Shown here: positions 51,114-59,574 of the stretch, piece by piece | Layout of the letters: each line of letters starts with the position of its first letter | How positions within the stretch are numbered: the first letter of the stretch is position 1 | Assembly (NCBI RefSeq): GCF_050958605.1 | Contig: NZ_JBJHDO010000020.1 | Coordinates: 1 to 64,000 of the forward strand | DNA from: G016756615 sp050958605 | GTDB lineage: Bacteria > Pseudomonadota > Alphaproteobacteria > Rhizobiales > Rhizobiaceae | Reading direction: 5' to 3' | DNA: 64,000 nt | Notes under the pieces: generated by a model | What the model was told of the DNA's origin: nothing | Seen by the model: the letters and a program-made list of their open reading frames with translations, nothing else | The model's database searches: none | Position numbers and translations under genes: made by a program

Positions 51114-52466
51114 CTATATATGGGCTTGCGCGCGAGAATCAAAATTGCCCTGCGAATCCGCTTCCTTGACGCCCGCCTCGACGTGACCCTGGAAAACCGC
51201 ACGCGGCCAGGACACTTCGACGATCGCGCCTTGCCCCTGCACGAAGGAGTTGTGGAAACTCATCGTGGCGCCGGAGCGCTCCAGCAGGGTCTTGGCGATG
51301 AATAGCCCCAGGCCAAGCCCGCCGCCGGGCTCCCCGCCACGCCTGGTCGACATATAGGGCTCGCCGATCCGGTCGATGATGTCGGGCGGGAAACCCTGGC
51401 CGTCGTCGATCACGGTAAGCGCGACCGTGTCGGCGTTCCACCGCCAGTTGACCGTCACCGCGTTCTGGGCGAAATCGACGGCGTTCTCCACCAGATTGCC
51501 GAGCCCGTACATCACGCCGGGATTGCGCCGCCCGACAGGCTCCGGCCCGATCCTCTCGCCCGGCTCGAGCTTGATGTCGACGCCGAAGTCCCGGTGAGGC
51601 GCGATCACCTCTTCGATGAGCGAGGTGAGCGGCATATGCGCAAGATGCTCTTCCGCTTCGGAGGACAGGCTGGTCAGCCGCTTCAGGATTTCCCGGCAGC
51701 GCTCGCTCTGGCTGCGCAGGAGGGTCACGTCCTCCTGAAAGCGGGGATCGGACCCCAGCGCGCGCTCCATCTCCTTGGCGACGAGCGCGATCGTGGCGAG
51801 GGGCGTGCCGAGCTCGTGCGCGGCGGCCGCGGCCAGGCCGTCCAGCGCCGACAGATGCTGCTCGCGCTGCAGCACGAGTTCGGTGGCGGCGAGCGCGTTG
51901 GCGAGAAGCCGCCCCTCCTGCGCGACGCGATAGGCATAGACAGCGGTGAAGATGATCATCGAGACCACGGCCACCCACATGCCGGCGACATAGACGAACG
52001 GCATGACGAGCTGACTGCCCTCCGCCCAGGGCAGCGGCATATGGTAGAAGACCAGCGCGGTTGCCGCCACCACGACCAGGCCGCCGATCGCCGCGGTCAT
52101 GCGAAGAGGCAGCGAGGTTGCCGAGATGATCACCGGCACCGCCATCAAGGGCGAGAACGGATTGGTGAGGCCGCCCGTCACGAAAAGCAAGCCCACGAGC
52201 TGCAGGGCGTCGAAGGTCAGGATACTGAGCGCGGCGAGCGGCCCGAGCCGATGCGCAGCCGGAAAACGGAAAGCGAGGAACAGGTTGAGCCAGGCCGAGC
52301 AGGCGATCAGCGCGAAGCAGAAGCTGACCGGCAGCGGAAAGCCCAGCCAGTAGGCGACGAAGACGACCGCCGCGCTCTGTCCGACCACCGCCAGCCAGCG
52401 CAGGCGGATCAGCGTGTTGAGCCTGAGCCCGTTGCTGTGGGGGTCGAAGGGTCGAAGTTCCTGCAT
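51114..52466 (-). CDS. actS: Redox sensor histidine kinase ActS/RegB
   Basis: A 450-residue RegB-type kinase with six hydrophobic helices in the first 180 residues. The quinone-sensing loop GGLTNPF is at 98-104. The H box AAHELGTPLATIAL has H217, and the redox-active Cys is C257 in SQSERCREIL. The ATPase domain has an N box and DDGQGFPPDIIDRIGEPYMS. It phosphorylates ActR under reducing conditions. It is directly upstream of actR on the minus strand, the canonical order. Confidence 0.95.
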   Translation of the reverse strand: MQELRPFDPHSNGLRLNTLIRLRWLAVVGQSAAVVFVAYWLGFPLPVSFCFALIACSAWLNLFLAFRFPAAHRLGPLAALSILTFDALQLVGLLFVTGGLTNPFSPLMAVPVIISATSLPLRMTAAIGGLVVVAATALVFYHMPLPWAEGSQLVMPFVYVAGMWVAVVSMIIFTAVYAYRVAQEGRLLANALAATELVLQREQHLSALDGLAAAAAHELGTPLATIALVAKEMERALGSDPRFQEDVTLLRSQSERCREILKRLTSLSSEAEEHLAHMPLTSLIEEVIAPHRDFGVDIKLEPGERIGPEPVGRRNPGVMYGLGNLVENAVDFAQNAVTVNWRWNADTVALTVIDDGQGFPPDIIDRIGEPYMSTRRGGEPGGGLGLGLFIAKTLLERSGATMSFHNSFVQGQGAIVEVSWPRAVFQGHVEAGVKEADSQGNFDSRAQAHI

Positions 52467-52954
52467 GGAAGGTATATGCTCCAGTGCGGGCTGAAGGGCA
52501 AATGGCTAGTGCGAGACGAAGCTGGATGCGCTGATGCTGAGTTCCTACGTCGATCTGAACGGCTTGCACGGTTCATTGCGCCACAACCCTATGCTCAGTG
52601 CCGAGGTGTTGAACGTCTCGATAGGGGCCGAAGCTGACGGCCGGCTTTAGGCTACGAAACTACAAGAGCGGAGTGTTCGGTGCGCTGTGACCCAGGCCAA
52701 GGCCGACCCGTTGCGGCCATTGTCAGGGGCCAATAACCCTCGATAAGCGACCCGAACAGTTGTGGCCCAACCTGTGGGCCGCATGCGCCCATAGTCGAGG
52801 ATCTGTGCCACGCCGATGTGGTGAAGAACCTCTACCGGAACAAGGAGGTTTTCGATCCACGCAACAGGCTGGCCTGGCCGTGCTCCGCGCACAATGTGAA
52901 GAAGGCCCTCTGCTTTGCGTGTGTGAGGGTGCGCTTGGCAATTCTATTGATCAG

Positions 52955-52980
52955 TATTTTTCGATAATGCCGAAAATATT
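52955..52980. promoter_or_regulatory. AT-rich dyad, candidate operator
   Basis: TATTTTTCG (52955-52963) faces CGAAAATATT (52971-52980) across a 7-bp spacer, giving near-perfect symmetry (one extra T on the left arm). It lies about 70 bp upstream of the CoA-transferase start in an AT-rich patch, where the LysR protein encoded in the operon (58617-59549) could bind. The assignment rests on symmetry and position only. Confidence 0.35.
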
Positions 52981-52998
52981 GCTATTGGACTTTAATAA

Positions 52999-53033
52999 AA
53001 CTCTCTTTCAGTATTCATCCGCAGAAGAGAGTT
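52999..53033 (+). promoter_or_regulatory. 5' leader hairpin before the CoA-transferase gene
   Basis: AACTCTCTT (52999-53007) and AAGAGAGTT (53025-53033) are perfectly complementary with a 17-nt loop. The stem ends 11 bp before the ATG at 53045, so in the mRNA it would sit against the ribosome-binding site (TTGGA). It could be an mRNA control element or an operator. Confidence 0.45.
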
Positions 53034-53044
53034 GTTGGATTGGA

Positions 53045-53728
53045 ATGATAAACAAATTTCGTGAAACAGCCGCCGAGGCGCTGCAGGGCGTCGCAGATGG
53101 TGCCGTGGTGCTGATAGGTGGCTTCGGTGCGGTGGGGCAACCTCACGCGCTGATTGACGCATTGGTCGAGCATGGCGCGCGTGACTTGACGATCGTCGCA
53201 AACAACGCCGGAGTAGGTCGGACCGGTCTGGCGCGCCTTCTGGATCTGGGCAGGGTACGCCGGGTTATCTGCAGTTTTCCACGCAGCTCTGACCCTGTGG
53301 TCTTTCAGAAGCTTTATGATGCCGGGCGCATCGAACTGGAAATTGTCCCGCAGGGTACCTTGGCTGAACGAATGCGCGCCGCCGGCGCGGGAATCCCGGC
53401 ATTTTACACGCCGACTGCGGTGGGAACTGCACTGGCCGAAGGCAAGGAAGTGCGTGAGTTTGATGGTCGAGCTTATGTGCTGGAGCAAGCTCTGCAGGGC
53501 GATCTAGCGCTCATAGAAGCTTGGCAAGCGGACCGCTGGGGTAATCTCGTCTACCGGAAAAGCGGCAGGAATTTCAATCCGGTAATGGCGATGGCCGCAC
53601 GGCGAACCGTGGCCCAAACCCAGCATGTTGTCGGACTGGGAGAACTAGACCCGGAGGCGATCGTAACGCCCGGAATATTCGTGGATCAGGTCGTGCACGT
53701 CGCCTACGGCAATCCTCCTACATTCTGA
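53045..53728 (+). CDS. 3-oxoacid CoA-transferase subunit A (PcaI-like)
   Basis: A 227-residue family I CoA-transferase alpha subunit. It has VVLIGGFGAVGQPHALIDAL, the RVRRVICSFPRSSDPVVF segment and AERMRAAGAGIPAFYTPTAV, then WGNLVYRKSGRNFNPVMAMA. This pattern matches beta-ketoadipate:succinyl-CoA transferase PcaI more closely than other CoA-transferases. The start at 53045 (MINKF) agrees with the PcaI N-terminus; a longer reading from 52760 covers the AT-rich control region. It overlaps subunit B by one base. The real substrate may be another 3-oxo acid, because no aromatic ring-cleavage gene is present. Confidence 0.9.
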   Translation: MINKFRETAAEALQGVADGAVVLIGGFGAVGQPHALIDALVEHGARDLTIVANNAGVGRTGLARLLDLGRVRRVICSFPRSSDPVVFQKLYDAGRIELEIVPQGTLAERMRAAGAGIPAFYTPTAVGTALAEGKEVREFDGRAYVLEQALQGDLALIEAWQADRWGNLVYRKSGRNFNPVMAMAARRTVAQTQHVVGLGELDPEAIVTPGIFVDQVVHVAYGNPPTF

Positions 53729-54456
53729 TGAGACCTAATATGGACACGCAGGACAATACCTTGATCATCCCGCTCAGCCGTCGCGATATGGCGAGCCGGA
53801 TCGCCAGCGACATCGAGGGAGGCTGGTATGTCAATCTGGGTATTGGCATTCCGACACTGATCGCGGACGTCTTGCCGGCTGACCGCGAGATCGTCATCCA
53901 TAGTGAAAACGGTGTTTTGGGAATGGGCCCGGCCCCAGCCGGGGAAGCGATCGATCCATGGCTGGTGAATGCCGGCAAGGGCTACGTCACCCTTCTGCCG
54001 GGAGGCGCTTTCATTCATCAGGCTGACAGTTTCGTGGTCGTGCGGGGCGGCCACTTGGACCTTTGCGTCCTGGGGGCCTTTGAGGTGGCCTGCAATGGCG
54101 ACATCGCCAACTGGGCAACGTCCCTGGGCAAGACGGCACCTGCTGTTGGCGGGGCGATGGACCTCGCTGCGGGCGCTAAGCGGCTGTGGGTCGCCATGGA
54201 ACATGAAACGCGAAACGGTCAGAGTCGCTTGGTTGAGCGCTGCAATTTGCCGCTGACTGCCAAGGGTGTCGTGGACCGAATCTACACAAATCTGGCGTTG
54301 ATTGAGATACGCGAAACTGGATTTTGCGTTCTGGAGATGGTTGCCGGGCTAACACCGGAGTCCTTGCAGGACAGGACAGCCGCGAAGCTGGATTTCACCA
54401 GCCTGCGAAAGGACCAGCCTTACGGTCCGGCCACATCGCTGGGGCCGAAAGGGTAA
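53728..54456 (+). CDS. 3-oxoacid CoA-transferase subunit B (PcaJ-like)
   Basis: A 242-residue beta subunit. The catalytic Glu is in IVIHSENGVLGMGPAPAG, with GWYVNLGIGIPTLIAD before it and SFVVVRGGHLDLCVLGAFEV after it. It forms the active site with subunit A and moves CoA, usually from succinyl-CoA, to a 3-oxo acid. The ATG at 53728 overlaps the previous stop codon (TGATG). Confidence 0.92.
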   Translation: MRPNMDTQDNTLIIPLSRRDMASRIASDIEGGWYVNLGIGIPTLIADVLPADREIVIHSENGVLGMGPAPAGEAIDPWLVNAGKGYVTLLPGGAFIHQADSFVVVRGGHLDLCVLGAFEVACNGDIANWATSLGKTAPAVGGAMDLAAGAKRLWVAMEHETRNGQSRLVERCNLPLTAKGVVDRIYTNLALIEIRETGFCVLEMVAGLTPESLQDRTAAKLDFTSLRKDQPYGPATSLGPKG

Positions 54457-54462
54457 CGCAGC

Positions 54463-57060
54463 ATGGCGACCAACGTCAGCATGTCAGGTTTGCGTTCCTC
54501 CGCCGCCGTGATGGCGCCTCGCCGCCTGTTGGCTGCCTATCCCACGGCGCTGAACTTCGCCCGCTCGACTGTCGCGCATCTGGCAAGACACGACTGGAGG
54601 TTGACCCGTCTGCGTTTCGACATTAACGCCGAAGGAATTGGCACAGCGCTTTATCGGCTGGACTGGGGCGCACAGACTTTTCATTTCCTCGTAGTATCGA
54701 AGAATTTTCCGGCGGATCAGAAGACCGACCGGAGTTTCGGCGAGAACTGGGACATTTCGGCGGTGCTCTGCGAAGGGGCGTGGTCGGCGGCGCGCGAGAC
54801 ATACTTGCTGGCTGAAACGCCAAAGCAGCGCGCCGGTCGCTTCGACTACGACACGCTGGTCACTTTGCGGGGCAATCGCAGCGGGCGGGTGTTCGACCAC
54901 GTCGTGGAAAGTCTGGCTGCCGGGCGATTGCCCGACTCCGCAAGGCTGGCCGATGTCGGCTATATCGTGCGCACCACCGGCCTGATCGCCAACGGTGCCT
55001 TGGGAATGCGCCCTTTCGAGGGGCTTGGCGATGATCATCCCTTTGCTTTGCCCTACTATTTGCAGATGGTTTCCGCGATGCTCCTGCGGGAATTCGTCTT
55101 CGAACTGGTCGATGCGATGGCAGCACAACGCAGCTCGAGCGCGATCAGATTGCCCGATTCCTATCGGCGTTATCTGGGTGTTGGTAACGCCGCCGGAGCG
55201 GGCCTCGTGGCCTATGTGGCCGCAAACCCCACGACCATTCACCGCTGGATTGACCTGAATGAACGCGCCATTGCTGAGGCATGGCAACTTCCGATCGCGG
55301 CGAAATCGGTCGATGCAGGGCGGCTGGCGACGTTGCTTGAACGAGCCATTGCGTATTTCACCGAGGATGGGCGCGACGGAAACGGGATATTTTCCGGGAA
55401 CATATCCATTGCAACAGGGCTGCGGGCCTTGCAGCCGCTGGTGCTGGCGCAGGCTCAAGCCGAAGGGCCGACGCCCGAATCTTTTCGTTCGACCCTTGCC
55501 GACCGGCTTGCGACGCAGGAACCAGACGTTGCAGAGGTTTTTCACGCGCTGCTGGTCGAACTCCTGCCCGAGGAAAGACTTCAACGCTATCGCGCCTCGA
55601 TGCGGGCATCCGCACTGCCGGAACTGGATTTCAGGCAGACGGCTGACCAATTGCGTACCCTGCTGCGCGAACAGTTTGGTTGGGCGCTGGAATACGACTT
55701 CACCGCCAGGAATGCTGCCCGCAACTTCTGGTATCGCTCGATTGCCGCCCCGCTCGATCCGCGGCTTGGGGTTCGAGAACAAGATCCGGGTTCTGAATTC
55801 GAATGGCGGATGGACACTGCCTGGCGTGTGGCCAACTTGAACCGGCTGCTGGAAAGTTTGCCCGCCGAAACCCCGTTGGCGCATGTTTTAGCGCAACATC
55901 CCGAGCATCGCGATGTGGCGCGCCGATCGCAGGCCCTTTCAGGCTGTTCCTATGGCGAACTGCATGAGAACCGGCTGGATGCCGCATATACGCCCTTTGC
56001 AGCGATGCGCCTGAAGCTTGCTTTCTATGGAATGGACAAGCTCGATCCCACGTATCCCAAGTCTGTGCGCGGCGCCTTGCTCCAAGGAGCGCCGACGATG
56101 GCCGATCTCATGGCCGGGCGCGGCGAAGGAGATTGGCCTTTTCCCCTCGCGCCCTTGGCCGATGCCGCTGATCCGGTCAGGTATCGGCCGGCCGGGGACG
56201 CGGCCGAGAGCATCCCTGGTGTTGAGGGCCGCGAGACATTCGAGGAGCAGGTCTGCTCGCCGGTCGAGCTTCGAAGGCTCGTGTCCCGGGCGCTACACGG
56301 AACGGGTCTGCCGCTTGGAGTGGCTGACGGCCTGGCGCTTAGCGTCGAGAGCGCCGAGCTTTGGCATGGAAACGGCTTTACCCGGCTGGCAGGGCTGCTC
56401 GCGGCGAAGGTAGTGCGCCCTCTCCGGCTTCCGGCTGCTGATATCGCCAATGGCGCTACTGATAAAGCCACTGGCCTTGCGGCGCTTTCCCTTGGCCAAA
56501 GCCCTGTCGAACTTGCTTGTTTGGCGGCCAGACAAGGCAAGACAGGTGTTTTCAACGCTGCCGGAGCCACGGATGGGCGGTTAAGCGAAGGCATGATTGC
56601 ACGCGGCGATGACGCGAATTGCGCTGTCGTGATGATCTCCTCCGAGCCGGACGCATACGGCGTCTCGATATTCGTACCGACCTCTGGCGATGCCGGCGGC
56701 CTGATATCGGTCACGACAACGAATCTCGGCGAGCGTGCAGATATCCTCCGCGCCATAACGAGCTATCCGGCGTTTGCAGGATCGCCTTCGGATCTGTTGG
56801 GCAGTGCCGCCGGAGTCCGGTTTTTGGCGGTGGCGAGCGAGAAGCCGCAGGAGCTCTGGGCGCACATGGTCCGGGCTGCCGGTTCTTCGGCGCTGATATT
56901 ATCCCGAGCCGAGATCGAGACGAGACGAAGGCATGCTATGCGCCACGGAATCAGGATCGCGAACAAGGTCAAGGCGGAGATAGAAGCCTTTAGCAAGGCT
57001 GTCTTCATCCCTGCCGGAGCTTCATCCGGAGATAAATACGTGCCGGGGAGCCGGATATGA
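54463..57060 (+). CDS. Uncharacterised 865-residue protein, possible two-part fusion
   Basis: I do not recognise residues 1 to about 590; they are soluble-looking with no signal peptide or membrane helix, and include conserved-looking blocks such as SFGENWDISAVLCEGAWSAA, RFDYDTLVTLRGNRSGRVFD and GYIVRTTGLIANGALGMRPF. From about residue 595 the text changes: SPVELRRLVSRALHGTGLPL, then GVADGLALSVESAELW, which reminds me of the DUF3726 family (weak, from memory). No Walker, Rossmann or zinc motif is evident. The reading frame is intact, 6 bp after subunit B and overlapping the thiolase-like gene by 4 bp (ATGA), so it belongs to the pathway. A catalytic role is unknown. Confidence 0.85.
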   Translation: MATNVSMSGLRSSAAVMAPRRLLAAYPTALNFARSTVAHLARHDWRLTRLRFDINAEGIGTALYRLDWGAQTFHFLVVSKNFPADQKTDRSFGENWDISAVLCEGAWSAARETYLLAETPKQRAGRFDYDTLVTLRGNRSGRVFDHVVESLAAGRLPDSARLADVGYIVRTTGLIANGALGMRPFEGLGDDHPFALPYYLQMVSAMLLREFVFELVDAMAAQRSSSAIRLPDSYRRYLGVGNAAGAGLVAYVAANPTTIHRWIDLNERAIAEAWQLPIAAKSVDAGRLATLLERAIAYFTEDGRDGNGIFSGNISIATGLRALQPLVLAQAQAEGPTPESFRSTLADRLATQEPDVAEVFHALLVELLPEERLQRYRASMRASALPELDFRQTADQLRTLLREQFGWALEYDFTARNAARNFWYRSIAAPLDPRLGVREQDPGSEFEWRMDTAWRVANLNRLLESLPAETPLAHVLAQHPEHRDVARRSQALSGCSYGELHENRLDAAYTPFAAMRLKLAFYGMDKLDPTYPKSVRGALLQGAPTMADLMAGRGEGDWPFPLAPLADAADPVRYRPAGDAAESIPGVEGRETFEEQVCSPVELRRLVSRALHGTGLPLGVADGLALSVESAELWHGNGFTRLAGLLAAKVVRPLRLPAADIANGATDKATGLAALSLGQSPVELACLAARQGKTGVFNAAGATDGRLSEGMIARGDDANCAVVMISSEPDAYGVSIFVPTSGDAGGLISVTTTNLGERADILRAITSYPAFAGSPSDLLGSAAGVRFLAVASEKPQELWAHMVRAAGSSALILSRAEIETRRRHAMRHGIRIANKVKAEIEAFSKAVFIPAGASSGDKYVPGSRI

Positions 57061-58208
57061 CGATACGCGGCAAGGTGCATATCGTCGGCGCTTTCGAGCA
57101 CCCTACGCGTCTGGCGAGTGACATCTCCACGGCCCGCCTTCATGCCGAGGTGGCGCGTGGCGCGCTGGATGACGCCGGTTTGCAGCTGCAGGATGTGGAC
57201 GGCTATTTCTGCGCCAGCGATGCGCCCGGCGGAACGCTGGCGATGGCAGAATATCTGGGCTTGAACCTGCGCTATCACGATTCAACCGAAGGCGGAGGCT
57301 CCTCCTATCTCTCGCATGTCGGGCATGCTGCTGCGGCCATTGCATCTGGCCGCTGCAATGTCGCCCTGATCACCATGGGCGGGCGTCCACGTTCTGAAAG
57401 CGATGGGCGGGCGACCCATCTTTCAGCGCCTGCCTTGCAGTTCGAACAGCATTTCAGGCCGACCGTGCTGTCAATGTACTCGATGGCCGCCGCGCGGCAC
57501 ATGTACGAATTCGGCACCACGAGCGAACAGCTTGCCTGGGTCAAGGTCGCAGCCTCCCGGCATGCCAGCCGCAACCCCAACGCACTTCTGCGCAAGGAAG
57601 TGAGCGTCGACGATGTGCTGGCTTCGCCCCTTGTTGCCGGTCCGCTGCACAGGCTGGATTGCTGCGTGATTACCGATGGCGGCGGGGCGCTGGTTTTGAC
57701 CCGCCCCGAAATCGCGCGGTCGCTCGGCCGGCCGTCGGCGCTGATACGCGGTCATGGCGAAACGCTTCGCTATCATCGGTCCACCGGCTACGACTTGCTG
57801 GAAACAGGCGTCCGGGCAGCCGGGAAAGCTGCATTCGACGAGGCTGGCATCACCGTGCAGGACGTACGCTACGCTTCGATCTACGACAGTTTCACCATCA
57901 CCGTCGTGCTGCAGCTCGAAGACCTTGGTTTTTGTGAGAAGGGCCAGGGCGGCCGTTTCGTGGAAGATGGCGCGCTCATCGCCAATAGCGGGGTGTTGGC
58001 CGTCAACACCGACGGCGGCGGCCTGTGCAGCAACCATCCGGGGTTTCGCGGCGGCATGGTGAAAATGATCGAAGCAGTCCGCCAGATCCGTGGTGAAGCT
58101 CATCCCGACCTGCAGGTTCACGACTGCGACATCGCGGTGGTGACCGGTATCGGCGGGATGCTGGGCTCACGACACGCAGGCTCAGTCATCGTGGTAGAAA
58201 GAGGCTAG
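57057..58208 (+). CDS. Thiolase-like protein of the SCP-x/Ltp group with Ser in place of Cys
   Basis: A 383-residue paralogue of the protein at 38073-39248, similar along its whole length (for example FEHPTRLASD against YEHPTRLATD, and a shared YEFGTTSEQLAWVKVAAS). The nucleophile position reads STEGGGSSYLSHVGHAAAAI, so C84 of the paralogue is S82 here. The GHP equivalent is GGGLCSNHPGFRGG and the second Cys site is VTGIGGMLGSRHAGS. YASIYDSFTITVVLQLEDLG keeps the Tyr-containing Ltp segment. A classical thiolase mechanism is therefore unlikely; a retro-aldol or other C-C reaction is possible. It overlaps the preceding gene and lies 3 bp before the DUF35 gene. Confidence 0.87.
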   Translation: MTIRGKVHIVGAFEHPTRLASDISTARLHAEVARGALDDAGLQLQDVDGYFCASDAPGGTLAMAEYLGLNLRYHDSTEGGGSSYLSHVGHAAAAIASGRCNVALITMGGRPRSESDGRATHLSAPALQFEQHFRPTVLSMYSMAAARHMYEFGTTSEQLAWVKVAASRHASRNPNALLRKEVSVDDVLASPLVAGPLHRLDCCVITDGGGALVLTRPEIARSLGRPSALIRGHGETLRYHRSTGYDLLETGVRAAGKAAFDEAGITVQDVRYASIYDSFTITVVLQLEDLGFCEKGQGGRFVEDGALIANSGVLAVNTDGGGLCSNHPGFRGGMVKMIEAVRQIRGEAHPDLQVHDCDIAVVTGIGGMLGSRHAGSVIVVERG

Positions 58209-58211
58209 GCC

Positions 58212-58607
58212 ATGAGCGGCAAAACGCAGAACTTGGCGGACAGGACACCAGAAAACGCTCCTTTCTGGGCAGCCGCAGCCGAAGGGCGGCTGGCTTTGCC
58301 TTATTGCGAAGATTGCGGGACTTTCCACTGGCTACCGCGCGGACAATGCCCGCATTGCGGCAATCTCCAATGGAAATGGCGCGCCGCCAGCGGGCGTGGA
58401 ACCGTGCACAGCGTCTCAATCATGCATCGTGAATCTCCTCCCGTTACCCACGCGATCGTGCTGTTGGAGGAAGGTGTTGCGATGATGACCCATCTGCTTG
58501 CCGACGATGCCGGCTCCTTGCGGACCGGCATGAAAGTGACCTGCGTTTTTCAACCGTTGAACGGCGTCGAGCACGCGGTGCTGTTCAAACCAGAAACGGA
58601 AGGCTGA
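58212..58607 (+). CDS. DUF35 OB-fold protein with zinc ribbon
   Basis: A 131-residue DUF35 protein. The zinc ribbon is CEDCGTFHWLPRGQCPHC (CxxC-x10-CxxC), followed by the OB-fold (SGRGTVHSVSIMHRESPPVT). It is the counterpart of the protein at 39248-39649 and sits directly after the second thiolase-like gene, so the two probably form a complex that presents the acyl-CoA. The start at 58212 follows the thiolase stop codon by 3 bp. Confidence 0.9.
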   Translation: MSGKTQNLADRTPENAPFWAAAAEGRLALPYCEDCGTFHWLPRGQCPHCGNLQWKWRAASGRGTVHSVSIMHRESPPVTHAIVLLEEGVAMMTHLLADDAGSLRTGMKVTCVFQPLNGVEHAVLFKPETEG

Positions 58608-58616
58608 CATCGCCAC

Positions 58617-59549
58617 ATGGACGTTACGATCCGGCAGCTAAAGGCATTTCTTGAGATAGCGAGCGTGCGTAATTTCCGCATCGCCTCGACCAATCTCGGC
58701 ATGTCACAGCCGTCTTTGTCGGCCATGCTGAAGAATCTGGAAAGCTCGCTCGGTACGCCATTGTTTACCCGCACGACGCGTCAGGTGAGCCTGACCACGG
58801 AGGGCGCGCGCTTCATCCCCATAGCCGACGGGCTGGTGAGAAACTTCGAGCTGGTCATCGGCAACGCCAGGCGCGACGTCAAGGACCGGGGAAACCGCGT
58901 CTCGATCGCTATCTCCGTGACATCGATCATCCCGCTGATCTTCCCGAGACTGTTGAAGGAATTGTCGCAGACCCATCCGCAGATCAAGGTGCGCCTTGTA
59001 TCAGGGCTGTCGCGAGACATGCTTGAACGGGTCGCGCTCGGCGATGCGCATCTCGGCATCATCAGCTCTCTGCCCGACCCGGAGCTGTTTGTATCACGTA
59101 AGCTTCTGGCTGATCGTCTGGTGGTGATCGGTCCGCGCAGTGATCCGGCGATGCAGGATAAGTCGGCCATGAACTGGGCGTTGTTGCGCGAGCAACGCTT
59201 CGTGTCGTGGAATTCGGGCGGCGGAATGCGCGACGTCATCAACATGACGCCGCAATTGGCCGAGCTCATGGAGCATTCGTACTACGAGGCGTCGAACTGG
59301 GAGGCGCTCAAGGGAATGATCTACGCGGGTCTCGGCTTCGCGATCGTTCCCTGGATCATCGCGCATCAGGAGCGCGGTGGAGATCTGACCTATCGCGAGA
59401 TCGCGCGACTGCCCGGGGAGGCGGTTTCAGGGCGCGAGGTTTTCATGATCGAGCGCCGGGACACGATCCGTTCCAGTGTGACAAACGCCGTTGTCGATCT
59501 GATCGATCGCCACCTCGACGAACGGACCGCCGACACAGGCGGAACGTAG
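58617..59549 (+). CDS. LysR-family transcriptional regulator
   Basis: A 310-residue LysR protein. The HTH is FLEIASVRNFRIASTNLGMS (about residues 11-30), followed by QPSLSAMLKNLESSLGTPLF; the C-terminal domain resembles the periplasmic-binding-protein fold with ISVTSIIPLIFPRLLKELSQ. It is embedded in the operon (9 bp after DUF35, 25 bp before the binding protein) rather than divergent, which is unusual for the family. It probably regulates this operon, perhaps through the dyad at 52955-52980. Confidence 0.92.
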   Translation: MDVTIRQLKAFLEIASVRNFRIASTNLGMSQPSLSAMLKNLESSLGTPLFTRTTRQVSLTTEGARFIPIADGLVRNFELVIGNARRDVKDRGNRVSIAISVTSIIPLIFPRLLKELSQTHPQIKVRLVSGLSRDMLERVALGDAHLGIISSLPDPELFVSRKLLADRLVVIGPRSDPAMQDKSAMNWALLREQRFVSWNSGGGMRDVINMTPQLAELMEHSYYEASNWEALKGMIYAGLGFAIVPWIIAHQERGGDLTYREIARLPGEAVSGREVFMIERRDTIRSSVTNAVVDLIDRHLDERTADTGGT

Positions 59550-59574
59550 CCTGAACTAACTGGGAGGAAGAAAA

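Larger units (their letters stand above)
52467..53044. other. 578-bp gene-free interval upstream of the third catabolic operon
   Basis: I see no supportable gene here. Codons around 52797-52965 stay open in frame with protein-like content (for example VEDLCHADVVKN), but neither a start nor a family can be recognised; this may be a relic. The last 100 bp are clearly richer in A/T than the flanks and hold two dyads listed separately. The interval marks the change from the divergent actS gene to an all plus-strand operon. Confidence 0.5.

Noticed and set aside
52647..52892. Minus-strand 81-codon frame in the interval before the CoA-transferase operon
   Set aside because: No family, no ribosome-binding site and atypical composition; possibly a relic but not supportable.
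52797..52965. Plus-strand protein-like stretch (VEDLCHADVVKN...)
   Set aside because: No start codon with a ribosome-binding site and no recognised family; listed only within the gene-free interval.
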